From Zerene cesonia (taxonomy: Eukaryota > Arthropoda > Insecta > Lepidoptera > Pieridae): 64,000 nt of DNA. The notes beneath the pieces are model-generated. The model ran no database searches and was not told the origin of the DNA. It worked only from the letters and a program-made list of their open reading frames with translations. This document shows positions 11,085 through 29,262 of the stretch, piece after piece; within the stretch, counting starts at the first letter, position 1, and every line of letters begins with the position of its first letter. A program made the position numbers and the translations under genes. The stretch covers positions 6,128,195 to 6,192,194 of the forward strand of contig NC_052113.1 of assembly GCF_012273895.1 (NCBI RefSeq). The letters are read 5' to 3'.

Positions 11085-12812
11085 ATGAAATATCTCTACA
11101 TTTTAATATTTATGTGTTCTTTAGTTTATTGTGATGAGCATACACACACGTATAAAGATGGAGAGCAGGTAGTGCTATGGATGAATACTGTAGGCCCATA
11201 CCACAATCGACAGGAGACCTATGCTTATTTTTCTTTGCCGTTTTGCGTTGGAACAAAAGTCACAATAGGCCACTATCATGAGACATTATCTGAAGCCCTT
11301 CAAGGAGTTGAATTGGAGTTTAGTGGTCTTGATATCACTTACAAAGATAATGTCCCAGCACAACAATTTTGTGCAATCGAACTCGACGAACAGGCCTATA
11401 AAGCACTTGTCTATGCAGTGAAGAACCATTATTGGTATCAGATGTACGTGGACGACCTTCCAATATGGGGTATTGTTGGTGAAATTGATGGTGACAATTA
11501 CTATATCTGGACACACAAGAAGTTTGATATTGGATATAATGGCAACAGGATCGTTGAGGTGAATTTGACTGCTGAGAATAAAGAGAAACTATCATTAGGT
11601 GCTAAAATCCCATTTACTTATGAAGTGAACTGGAAGCGTAGTAACATACGTTTTGAGGATCGATTTGACAAATACTTAGATCCCAATTTCTTCCAACATA
11701 GAATCCATTGGTTCAGCATATTCAACAGTTTTATGATGGTTATCTTTTTGGTAGGACTTGTATCTATGATTCTTATGAGAACCTTAAGAAAGGATTATGC
11801 TAGGTATTCTAAAGATGATTATCTTGATGATTTGGAGAAAGACTTGGGTGATGAGTATGGTTGGAAACAGGTACATGGAGATGTATTCAGACCTGTCCCA
11901 CACCTCGCCCTGTTTTCTGCTTTAATTGGAGCAGGATACCAGCTCACTGTTGTCACATTAGCTGTTATAATATTTACCATTTTTGGGGAACTTTACACAG
12001 AAAGAGGGTCTTTATTATCTACAGCTATTTTCATCTATGCAGCTACTTCACCAGTAAATGGTTACTTTGGTGGTTCTTTGTATGCTAGGATGGGTGGAAG
12101 ACTTTGGATTAAACAGATGTTGTTGTCTGCGTTCCTATTACCAGTGATGGTGTGTGGCACTGCATTCTTTATAAACTTCATTGCTATGTATTACCATGCT
12201 TCTCGGGCTATTCCTTTTGGGAGCATGATTGCTGTAATGTCCATTTGTACCTTTGTCATCCTGCCCTTAACTTTAGTAGGGACAGTACTAGGACGTAATT
12301 TAGCTGGCCAACCTGACAATCCTTGCCGTATCAATGCTGTACCGAGACCAATACCTGAGAAGAAGTGGTTCATGGAACCATTTATCATTGTTATAATGGG
12401 AGGAATACTACCATTTGGATCTATATTCATTGAGATGTACTTTATCTTTACATCTTTCTGGGCATACAAAATCTATTATGTTTATGGATTCATGTTGTTG
12501 GTGTTCCTGATCTTGATGATTGTCACAGTGTGTGTGACCATTGTTTGCACTTACTTTCTCTTGAATGCTGAGGACTACCGTTGGCAATGGACCAGTTTCC
12601 TTTCTGCTGGAAGCACTGCTCTCTATGTCTACTTGTATTCATTTTACTATTTCCTTTTTAAGACAAAGATGTATGGCTTATTCCAAACTACTTTCTATTT
12701 TGGTTACATGGCATTATTCAGTTTGGCACTAGGTATAATTTGTGGAACAGTTGGTTATATTGGAACCAGTTTATTTGTGAGAAAAATTTACTCAACTGTT
12801 AAGATCGATTGA
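11085..12812 (+). CDS. Tm9sf3: Transmembrane 9 superfamily member 3 (nonaspanin)
   Basis: Single-exon gene of 575 residues, close to the 589 of human TM9SF3. It has a signal peptide (about 1-16), a large luminal domain with a typical YxNTVGPYxNRQETY block, a first membrane segment near residues 210-235 and a cluster of further hydrophobic segments that matches the nine-span family plan. The extreme C-terminus is KID, the KxD signal by which nonaspanins bind COPI coats and stay in the Golgi. Known role: endosome/Golgi membrane protein implicated in sorting of membrane proteins. The lack of introns is notable in a gene otherwise surrounded by many-exon neighbours. The start follows a short 5' UTR and is the only Met that gives a signal peptide. 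Confidence 0.93.
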   Translation: MKYLYILIFMCSLVYCDEHTHTYKDGEQVVLWMNTVGPYHNRQETYAYFSLPFCVGTKVTIGHYHETLSEALQGVELEFSGLDITYKDNVPAQQFCAIELDEQAYKALVYAVKNHYWYQMYVDDLPIWGIVGEIDGDNYYIWTHKKFDIGYNGNRIVEVNLTAENKEKLSLGAKIPFTYEVNWKRSNIRFEDRFDKYLDPNFFQHRIHWFSIFNSFMMVIFLVGLVSMILMRTLRKDYARYSKDDYLDDLEKDLGDEYGWKQVHGDVFRPVPHLALFSALIGAGYQLTVVTLAVIIFTIFGELYTERGSLLSTAIFIYAATSPVNGYFGGSLYARMGGRLWIKQMLLSAFLLPVMVCGTAFFINFIAMYYHASRAIPFGSMIAVMSICTFVILPLTLVGTVLGRNLAGQPDNPCRINAVPRPIPEKKWFMEPFIIVIMGGILPFGSIFIEMYFIFTSFWAYKIYYVYGFMLLVFLILMIVTVCVTIVCTYFLLNAEDYRWQWTSFLSAGSTALYVYLYSFYYFLFKTKMYGLFQTTFYFGYMALFSLALGIICGTVGYIGTSLFVRKIYSTVKID

Positions 12813-13880
12813 GCTGGTGCAATTCTATAGGTTATTAATAAAATGTATTGAAGAATGAAAATGTATCTCTTGGGTAGCTTCTTGAAGCAGTGTTTCACAA
12901 AATTAATTGTTTTGAAAAACTGTTCTATTATAAGAGATATTGAATAGCCAAGGATCTAATTTTGGGTATATATAAATATAATTTCTTTATATATTGATGA
13001 TAGAGTTAATCTATATGATATTCATCAAATATCTACACTATAAAATTATAAAATCTAATCATTAGATAAGAATATTGTAATTCCATATGGGATCATTATT
13101 TTGATCAAAAATTTTTAAAATTGTCTCTAGTTAAAATAATGCAATGTAAATGAACTGAAATTGTATCTTGCATGATTATTCTTTTTATCAGTTATTTGAC
13201 ATTCAATTATTGTGAGCTTAACATTCTTTGTTAAGTTTTAGGATTCAACTTTATGTTATTGTTCAATTATAGAAATAGAAAAATTATTTTGTTGTAAGTT
13301 TACTGCAAATTATGTTTTAAACAAGCCAACATTTATCTATGATATACCTTTAACTACTGTACATCTCGCAAATATAATAATAATTATATATTTATATCAC
13401 AAGTATAAATTTGTGACTAATTCATTGTTAATTTTATGGCATCTCTCAATTATTTTCATGGATCACAATAATATCCTATTAGTCAAGAATTTCATGATTT
13501 AATGATCAATACTGGCAGGCATGATGATTAAAATAATGATAATACTTCCATATTCTAAGGAAGTACTTGAGTATTATTTAATCTCTTGTTAAAGTTATGA
13601 AGAATGAATGTAATATTTAGGGATTCAGACTTGTTGTGAAATTAGGAAGCACTTAGATCCCTAAGAGTGTGATCATTATAGTTAAGGTGTATTTAGGTTT
13701 AATTCTTTAAATACCTATGTAAATATTATTATATATAGATGTTGACACTTACAAGTATTCCATAGCTTTCTTTTGTATTTATTTGAGTATGAGGTTAATT
13801 CGGAAACTTTTATGTAATGCCATCCATCACTGAAATTGTAATAAATATTGTGAGAAATAAAGTGACTATGATAAAATATT
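12813..13880 (+). other. long 3' UTR of Tm9sf3 with two polyadenylation options
   Basis: AT-rich and without open frames. An AATAAA lies about 25 bases after the stop (near 12836), and another at 13856-13861 close to the probable distal end. Both could be used, giving a short and a roughly 1-kb 3' UTR. The converging Rbm19 gene ends near 14180. Confidence 0.5.
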
Positions 13881-14207
13881 TTTCGTTTCAATTTTTAATA
13901 CTATTTTAAGAACGGAACAAAAATTATATCATCAATAATATGATTAAAAAGAAACAAGTTTTATGATTATCTGTAAATTTTAATTTGATTTGAGGGTATG
14001 TATACTAACTATTAAGTACCTATTATTTATTCCAACATGTTTTTCATCAAAACATGTGTATGGAAATAATGCTAAGTAGTAAAAAGGCTACAATGGTCAA
14101 TGATATTTTATCTATGTATAGATGGGTAGAAAGATAAAACATTGTTTCGTCAACTCAATGATAAGGACACTTAAAGAAAACTATTAGGTAAATTCAACTT
14201 TTTATAT

Positions 14208-21633
<7,426 letters not shown>

Positions 21634-22854
21634 TTCGAATTGTGTACTAAAAACATCAAGAATTATGTTAACAAAATTAACTGCAGGAACCAATTCAAAA
21701 CAAATCCATGTGTTTGGTTTTGACTTTTGAAGTTAATTTCACAATTCACAGAGTAAGAACTATGATTAACTTTGTTGTCAAAAGTTGTCAAAAGTTGATA
21801 GTGATGTACACGCTTATGCGCATATTTCACTACAACGAATAAAGTTGTCTTTATTCAGTCGATCCTAAATTTAAAAAAGTAAAATTTAAAAAAAAACAGG
21901 CTAGTATGCTAAATTCACAAATTAGCATGGTTTCTGACTGACTGAATCATTTAGAAGCCTAATTAGAAAAGCATTTAGGAACCTTCCTAACCGCACTTAG
22001 TTATTATTATTTTTTTTTATGTCATAGCGGGCAACTGAGCTGGTGGTTCGCCTGATGGTAAAGGATCACCACCGCCCATGAACATTCGCAGAGGTTCAAA
22101 TCTCTGTGAATGCGCTGCCCGCTTTTAAGGGGTAAGGGATAAGGAAAGGATTGATGACTGGAAAGAAGGAATGGACTGGGAAGGGCTAGAAGAAGAAAAT
22201 AGGCCTCCGGCTCCCCCACTCACCGTACGAAACACAATAGCAAGCTATTACTTCACGCCGGTTTTCTGTGGGGGTGTGGTACTTCCCCGGTGCGAGCTGG
22301 CCCAATTCGTGCCGAATCATGCTTGACTCCCACAATAAAGTTAACAGTACGTTCGCATCCATCGGCAATCATAGTAACCCAGTCTTCATCGGCCTTACAC
22401 CGTACACCATATTTAAACACATACACCATATTAATACACATATACCTACTACTGTGGCAAATGGCAATAATATTCAAAAATGAACTTGACAGTTGACAGT
22501 CACCGTAACAGCTGTTGAAAAGTCATGAGCATGTGAAAATTGTTATCTGCCATTCATAAAATAAAATTGAATTGAATTGAAAATTGTTATCATCAGTTAT
22601 CATTTCAAGGGTTAAAAATAAAATTTTAATAAGTAATATTTTATGTTGTGTGTGTAGAAATATTTAAAATATATCAGACTGTACTGCAAGTTAAGTATTT
22701 TAGATAAATTCTCACCGAGTAGTAAAAATTATTTTGAAAATGCGACTAAATAAGACTAAATAAGGATTCGCTTGAACCCATTTCATACTCAAGTAACTCA
22801 AGTCTATATTTCTTAATTTTTTTCAAGCTGTAAAAGTTGTCTTCAACCTTAACG
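21634..22854. promoter_or_regulatory. divergent region between Rbm19 and Cox19
   Basis: 1.2 kb between two start codons facing away from each other. A full-length repeat of family A occupies 22010-22345 in the middle, so the original shared promoter may have been shorter and later split by the insertion. No TATA box was recognised next to either gene. Confidence 0.5.
22010..22345 (+). repeat. dispersed repeat family A, near-complete copy 3
   Basis: Runs from a T-run followed by ATGTCATAGCGGGCAACTGA, through GGTGGTTCGCCTGATGGTAA, ATCACCACCGCCCATGAACA, CTCACCGTACGAAACACA and GTGCGAGCTGGCCCAATTCG to GACTCCCACAATAAA. It aligns over its whole length with the reverse complement of 29262-29565. It has no coding capacity, so it is a non-autonomous element. 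Several short reading frames inside it are spurious. Confidence 0.75.
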
Positions 22855-23127
22855 ATGTCGACTGCTATGACCTTTGGACAAAAACAATTTATACCAACCC
22901 CACCAGAAAAAGGAAGTTTTCCACTTGATCATGAAGGCGTTTGTAAGAAAAGCATGCTGAGGTATCTTAATTGTTTAAACGACAATGATAGTAACAATTC
23001 CTTATGTCGCTCCGAGGCTAAAGAATATTTGGCATGCAGAATGGAAAATAACTTAATGGCAAAAGAAAAATGGTCAAAGTTAGGATTTCCTGAAAGCAAC
23101 AACCAATTAGAAGAAGAGAAGAAATAA
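22855..23127 (+). CDS. Cox19: Cytochrome c oxidase assembly protein COX19
   Basis: Single-exon gene of 90 residues, the normal family length. The N-terminus MSTAM-FG-K-F-P-PP-KGSFPLDH is the conserved COX19 opening and fixes the start at 22855; the TTG-led upstream extension is not a start. A CHCH domain follows with twin CX9C motifs, CKKSMLRYLNC (about residues 31-41) and CRSEAKEYLAC (about 52-62), which form two disulfides through the Mia40 import route. Known role: a mitochondrial intermembrane-space protein that helps copper delivery to cytochrome c oxidase, acting with COX11. An AATAAA at 23211-23216 marks the 3' end. It is divergent from Rbm19 and convergent with the candidate secreted-peptide gene. 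Confidence 0.95.
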   Translation: MSTAMTFGQKQFIPTPPEKGSFPLDHEGVCKKSMLRYLNCLNDNDSNNSLCRSEAKEYLACRMENNLMAKEKWSKLGFPESNNQLEEEKK

Positions 23128-23210
23128 GAGTCATAACATGGTTTTAGTAGGCACGGAACTTGAGTAGTGTTGTGTTTGGTTTGTAAGAAATGATTAAAAT
23201 ATAGCGCATT

Positions 23211-23216
23211 AATAAA
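23211..23216 (+). terminator. polyadenylation signal AATAAA of Cox19
   Basis: Canonical signal 84 bases after the Cox19 stop. The predicted transcript end near 23235 leaves about 200 bases to the end of the converging candidate gene. Confidence 0.7.
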
Positions 23217-23440
23217 TTTTATATATTTACCTTTATTTTATTCATACATCTGTAATAAAACAATAAAAAAAAATAACCGAAGGGGTTTAAAAAATAGTAA
23301 TAGAGCACAAAACAAAAAAAAAAGCATTGTGACTGCCTGATACTTTGTCTAATCTCCAGAACTACTTGCTTGATGGCTTTTATGAAAGTGTTTTGGTTGT
23401 ATAGATATTAAGTCTGGGCAACATATAGGCTATAATTTAT

Positions 23441-23779
23441 TTAGGATACTTGAACATCTAAGGATAAAAATTGTGCCATAACAAAATTTATTACATGTGA
23501 TGCACATTTGTTGAGAGTATGTTTGAAGATTTGAACAGGATCCACATAGTTTAAAACAAAATAACTATTCCCTGTGACTGAGACTATTCTAAGTGTTTAA
23601 TCATAGGTATCTAAATATGAGGAGCGGCAATAAAATGCCGTCGAGTGAAATCTGTGTTTGTAGCATTGCTTACCTTTCACTGGTAACTTGACATCCTCAA
23701 GACTCAAGTAAATGCGCAATGTATGATGTACATTGGTTAAAGCTACAACCATCAAACATAGTGCGGCCGTTGCTCGCAT
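23441..23779 (-). CDS. candidate small secreted peptide of 80 residues, two exons
   Basis: Exon 1 (23779-23674) opens with ATG and a good signal peptide (MRATAALCLMVVALTNVHH). It ends with the donor G|GTAAGC in phase 1. The acceptor CTCAG at 23578 would join exon 2 (23577-23441), which stays open for 44 codons to a TAA that overlaps an AATAAA. The 96-base intron is a normal insect size. A TATA box and an initiator lie at exact spacing upstream. The mature part has one Cys and no family that I recognise. The signal peptide, donor and promoter are the strong parts; the acceptor has a weak pyrimidine tract, so exon 2 could be wrong. An alternative acceptor (TCCTTAG near 23457) would give a 40-residue product. 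Confidence 0.45.
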
Positions 23780-23810
23780 AATAATATGACCGGTTTGTCT
23801 ATTTTATTTA

Positions 23811-23842
23811 CTGGCCTGTCCATTTATCGTTCGTTTTATATA
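23811..23842 (-). promoter_or_regulatory. TATA box and initiator of the candidate secreted-peptide gene
   Basis: On the minus strand TATATAAA occupies 23842-23835 and an initiator-like CCAGTA puts its A (+1) at 23812. That is 30 bases from the first T of the TATA box, the expected distance. The 5' UTR would be 32 bases long. Confidence 0.5.
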
Positions 23843-26649
23843 ATATTGAAAGGTTTTTTGTTATGTAATTTTTTTAATCAAACAAATGAAGCTGCTCTAT
23901 CGAAGTTAATTTATTGTCGCTAGTTATTTAAAATACGATGACGAAAAGTTTAGTTTTAATTGCAATGTAAATCAGCCAATCATAATAAAATTAGAAATGT
24001 ATGAATAAATTTTTATTTAAAACATCATCTCGCCTTCTTATATAATATATCCATCTTTTGCACGCCTTAAAATCGGATTAGTTTAATATTATTATACATA
24101 TATAAATCTGTCTCTTGAATCACTATTAAAAAAACCGAATAAAAATCCGTAATTTAAAGATTTAGACAAGGGTCATTGGAAAAGGCAGAGAGTAAGACTT
24201 TGTTTAAAACTATGTAGTGATGTTATTCCTCAGTAATTAAAAATTTTCGACTACCGATTGCCCCGCATGATTTTCAGTGATTAACATGTGTGAGTATTTT
24301 TAGTTTTTATTTTATGAGTGGATTATGTGCGGTTGTTGATTTGGCGACACAGAACTGCCTAGAAACTCATCGACTTGATCGATCCTAATAAATATAGTCC
24401 TAACTCCTAATATTATACTGTAGGTGCGAAAGTGTATTTGTTTGTCTTAATTTGACGGACAGGCAGCACAGCGACGTTAGGCCTCATGGTAATATAATTT
24501 TATGTCTGGAGATAGTAAGGAAACTAGAGAGTGCTATGACAATTTTTTATCATCTCGCTGAAACATTCATTCCCATGGGAATTTTTGAGCACGCGGGTAA
24601 ATCTGCGGGCAGCACGTACATAAGCTTTTTATATACAGAACTTCATCTTTGCACATCATGCGGTTTTCGTTAAGATTGAGTGACCTTTCGCTTTTATAAT
24701 ATGTTACGTTACGAATATATCGCGTAACGAAAACGTTAGGTCTACTGTTACCACAGAAAACATAATGCTATTACAGAAGTGCAATTTAGCCAGTAAGACA
24801 TTTGGACGGTCCAGCCCATTTAGATTTTTTAGTACATAGGATTTTGGTTTCAGATCTGATTAAGACTGTTATGTATTAGATCTTAAGTATTGAAAGAGAA
24901 TGAGAGTGTTAAGAAAAATAATCAGAATCACTCGGACAGGCGTATGAAAATAGTCAAAATAAAAATGCAAATTTTTAAAATCTTTTATTTCCCTTAAATG
25001 TATAGTTATTTATTTAGTACTTAAAATTAACAGTTACACATTGAGTAATATTCAATTATCTATTTAAGAATAAAAAAAAATTTTGAATTTATTTTATTGC
25101 CAATTAATTATGGCATTTTAATAAAAGTAAATATCACAGTTTTTATTAAATTATTAATTGTGACCAATGATATTGTAAAAAACCTATTATAGCATTGCAT
25201 GAGCGACTTCAGAGGTAAAAAAATTGTTCTAAAAATGCGGAAATTCTACTAAACGAACCTTACCTTTATAAAAATAAATATATATTATGATAGCATTATT
25301 AATATAAGACTGGTGATTGCACAATGATTGCACAAAACGAATTCAGTTGTTTAGCTAATATTACAAGAAAAATATGGCTTTATTAGGTATCATGGTATCA
25401 TATATAAAAATTTTGAGACATAATTAGAACGGACTCATTTTTAATTAAAGTTCAACTACGAGTATTATTGATTATATGAATACTACCTATATTGGTAGAT
25501 TAGTAAATTGCACCTCGCAACATTCTAATGTATTTATGATAAGGATAATAGACAATTACGTCATACAAAAATACCTAATATGAATTTATTCTGTACAGGG
25601 ACTATCTATATAAAGCACCATATTCATTTGAAGAGCTCCACATTTATTCAACAACAGTAAAATGTATTTTAAATCAATATTTTGTCGACCGCCTAGCTAT
25701 GTATAGTATATAAGTAGGTATTTTTGGATCACTATATTATTATATACGCGTTACAATGTGGCACTTAATGAAATATTTAACTAGAAATAATAACGAGCCG
25801 AGGACTAAATGATTTTTAAAGGTATCTTACTACTATAATATGTCTTCACATTAAACATTGCACGCAATAAGCAATTACTTTATTATTTATACACTAACGT
25901 GGAAAGTTAGCTTTTAACTGTATTCTATACGTATAGCTAAATAATGTCTAGATAGTATAATTTTTTTTAATATACAAATTACTGAGTAAGTGTACCTCTA
26001 ACCAGCATGAGTGATAATTTACATTTTTATCATAGGTTATTAATAATTATATTGTATTATTTCTTTAAGACATGACAATCACATTTATTTGTTAGATATA
26101 AAAATATATATGTAGATATTAAATATATGTATATTATATAATAAACTATTTAAGGCATTTTCTTGGATACAGGCTATTACTCAACATTTGGTTTAATGGG
26201 TGCATATTGCAATTATTTCATTATGTATATATACAAAGGTATTGTTTTTATAAGAATAAATGATTATTTTACAAGTATGTTTGTATTACATATTATATTC
26301 TTAAACATAATTTCATATGATTCTAAATACTGACATCGATATACATTACATCAGCTAAATAAATGGTGTTATGTACCTCACAGTTCATAAAAAAACAAGC
26401 ACTCGATCATATTGAGATCAAAATGTACATATAAAACAAAATACTCTTACCTAAAATTATTCTAAAAGATATAATTAATATATGTGGGCATTTAATTTAA
26501 TACTAATAAAAGGCAGTGTAGTGTTTGCGCATTTGTTATTAATCCTAGACCTAAACTCAGACAAAGTAACGATATGTACTTGTTATATCAGCCATATTAT
26601 TATGTATTTCATTTTACGTGGCACACAAATTACATAATGTATTCATATT
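23843..26649. other. AT-rich non-coding stretch, including the likely 3' UTR of the metalloproteinase
   Basis: No supported coding exon. Several minus-strand AATAAA signals occur (for example near 24975 and 25090), so the metalloproteinase 3' UTR could run up to 1.7 kb. A 73-codon plus-strand frame at 24452 shows no domain, signal peptide or splice context. Confidence 0.45.
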
Positions 26650-29223
26650 TTATAAGTATTTTAAATAATTGCTAAGTATTAGTACTAAAGCAAAGACACA
26701 AGTGTAGATGTTGACAGTATGAAGTGGCGCTGAGCTTGGCGATCGAAGAGTGGAGCCGGGCGAAGGAAGTGCGCGGAAGGGAGCTCGTCGACCCGCTCTT
26801 TCCGTGGGACACGCCATCCAGAACTCAGCTGAGGGATACTGCCTGTCATGCTCCACTCGCATCTGAAGATCGTTGAATTTCCAAAAGCCTTTTCCTTTGA
26901 AGAAGTAAGTTTTACCTGAAAAGAATAAGTTGATTTAAATTAATTTGCCGCAGAAAAATATATTTCCGATTTTATTATTTGTATGATATTTACCATCTTT
27001 CCATTGAAATACACTGTCGATGTTATATCCGACGCCTTTCCACATTGCCATGTCTCTGGGGTAGTCTAATTCGACACGTCCAATGTCTTCATCAAACCTG
27101 AAATCGATGAAAAGTAGGATCAAGTTCTAGATTGTAAAACTGTAGATAAAATAATTATTAAAGTTATAATACACTTACTTCCAATACATAGAACCACTGT
27201 AAAAATATGTTTTTCCATTATGTCCCCAAACCATAGCAGCGTCTAACTTCTCCAAACTTTCTGGTAATCCCAGCTGAACTAGCTTTTTGGGATATCCTGG
27301 CATTAGATATTGTGAGTCGAATAGGTACAATTCTTTACCTGATAAGAAAAGATGAATTAATTTTGATCAAAAGTTATTAAAAGCGTATCGTGTCATATCT
27401 GAAAAGCTATAGAAATGCAATTTATTTACCAACAAATATAGCAATCTTTCGGTCTGGTCTTTCGTAAACCGCATCAACGTGAGTTAAGTTGCTTGGAAGG
27501 ACGGACCACATTCGCGAAATTTCTATCGGATATCCTGGATATCTTCCATTTGCACCGATTCGCCAGTGATACTAAAACGGAACATTCAAATATAATTTCG
27601 AATTTATTTATTTTATATTTATAAGCATACTCTAAAACATTATTTATCAAGAAGAATAAATAATAAATGCAATTAAAAAATTTTACACTCCACAACACTC
27701 ACTCTGTTTTTAAATATAAATAGTTCCCCTCGAATCAAACTAACGGCATCGTAGCTGGTATCACATGTGTCAGGTTTATCAGATGGAGGAGGCTTGACAG
27801 TGGTAGTTTTCACAGGATAATATGGTTTCTTTTTAGGGTGATCTTGAGCAGGATCAGTGGGATAGTTTGGACGAGGATGTGATGGGTATTCAGGCCTTAC
27901 ATGGGGATAACGAGGTCTGTAGGTTGTAGCGTGCGTTGTGGTTTCTGTACGTGGGTAATGGTTGTGATTTGTCCTTCTAGGATGTTCTTCAGTATTGTTG
28001 TGTCTCCGATCGGGGTAGTGCGGCCTGTCTGGGTAAGTGGGATGTGACCTATCTGGATAGTTGGGACGCTCGGGATAGTAAGGATATCTACTTGGAGGCC
28101 GGGGATACTGGGGCGTATAAGGCCGATGGTTTGGATGTCTTTCAGGATGGTGATGATAAATGTATGGGCGCCTTGTCGTCGTCGTTGTTGTTGTTGTTGT
28201 TGTTGTTGAGGTTGTCGTTGGTGNNNNNNNNNNNNNNNNNNNNNNNNNNNNNNNNNNNNNNNNNNNNNNNNNNNNNNNNNNNNNNNNNNNNNNNNNNNNN
28301 NNNNNNNNNNNNNNNNNNNNNNNNNNNNNNNNNNNNNNNNNNNNNNNNNNNNNNNNNNNNNNNNNNNNNNNNNNNNNNNNNNNNNNNNNNNNNNNNNNNN
28401 NNNNNNNNNNNNNNNNNNNNNNNNNNNNNNNNNNNNNNNNNNNNNNNNNNNNNNNNNNNNNNNNNNNNNNNNNNNNNNNNNNNNNNNNNNNNNNNNNNNN
28501 NNNNNNNNNNNNNNNNNNNNNNNNNNNNNNNNNNNNNNNNNNNNNNNNNNNNNNNNNNNNNNNNNNNNNNNNNNNNNNNNNNNNNNNNNNNNNNNNNNNN
28601 NNNNNNNNNNNNNNNNNNNNNNNNNNNNNNNNNNNNNNNNNNNNNNNNNNNNNNNNNNNNNNNNNNNNNNNNNNNNNNNNNNNNNNNNNNNNNNNNNNNN
28701 NNNNNNNNNNNNNNNNNNNNNNNNNNNNNNNNNNNNNNNNNNNNNNNNNNNNNNNNNNNNNNNNNNNNNNNNNNNNNNNNNNNNNNNNNNNNNNNNNNNN
28801 NNNNNNNNNNNNNNNNNNNNNNNNNNNNNNNNNNNNNNNNNNNNNNNNNNNNNNNNNNNNNNNNNNNNNNNNNNNNNNNNNNNNNNNNNNNNNNNNNNNN
28901 NNNNNNNNNNNNNNNNNNNNNNNNNNNNNNNNNNNNNNNNNNNNNNNNNNNNNNNNNNNNNNNNNNNNNNNNNNNNNNNNNNNNNNNNNNNNNNNNNNNN
29001 NNNNNNNNNNNNNNNNNNNNNNNNNNNNNNNNNNNNNNNNNNNNNNNNNNNNNNNNNNNNNNNNNNNNNNNNNNNNNNNNNNNNNNNNNNNNNNNNNNNN
29101 NNNNNNNNNNNNNNNNNNNNNNNNNNNNNNNNNNNNNNNNNNNNNNNNNNNNNNNNNNNNNNNNNNNNNNNNNNNNNNNNNNNNNNNNNNNNNNNNNNNN
29201 NNNNNNNNNNNNNNNNNNNNNNN

Positions 29224-29262
<39 letters not shown>

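Noticed and set aside
22022..22496. Several 60-75 codon frames upstream of Cox19
   Set aside because: They lie in repeat family A, and the same frames are broken in the other copies.
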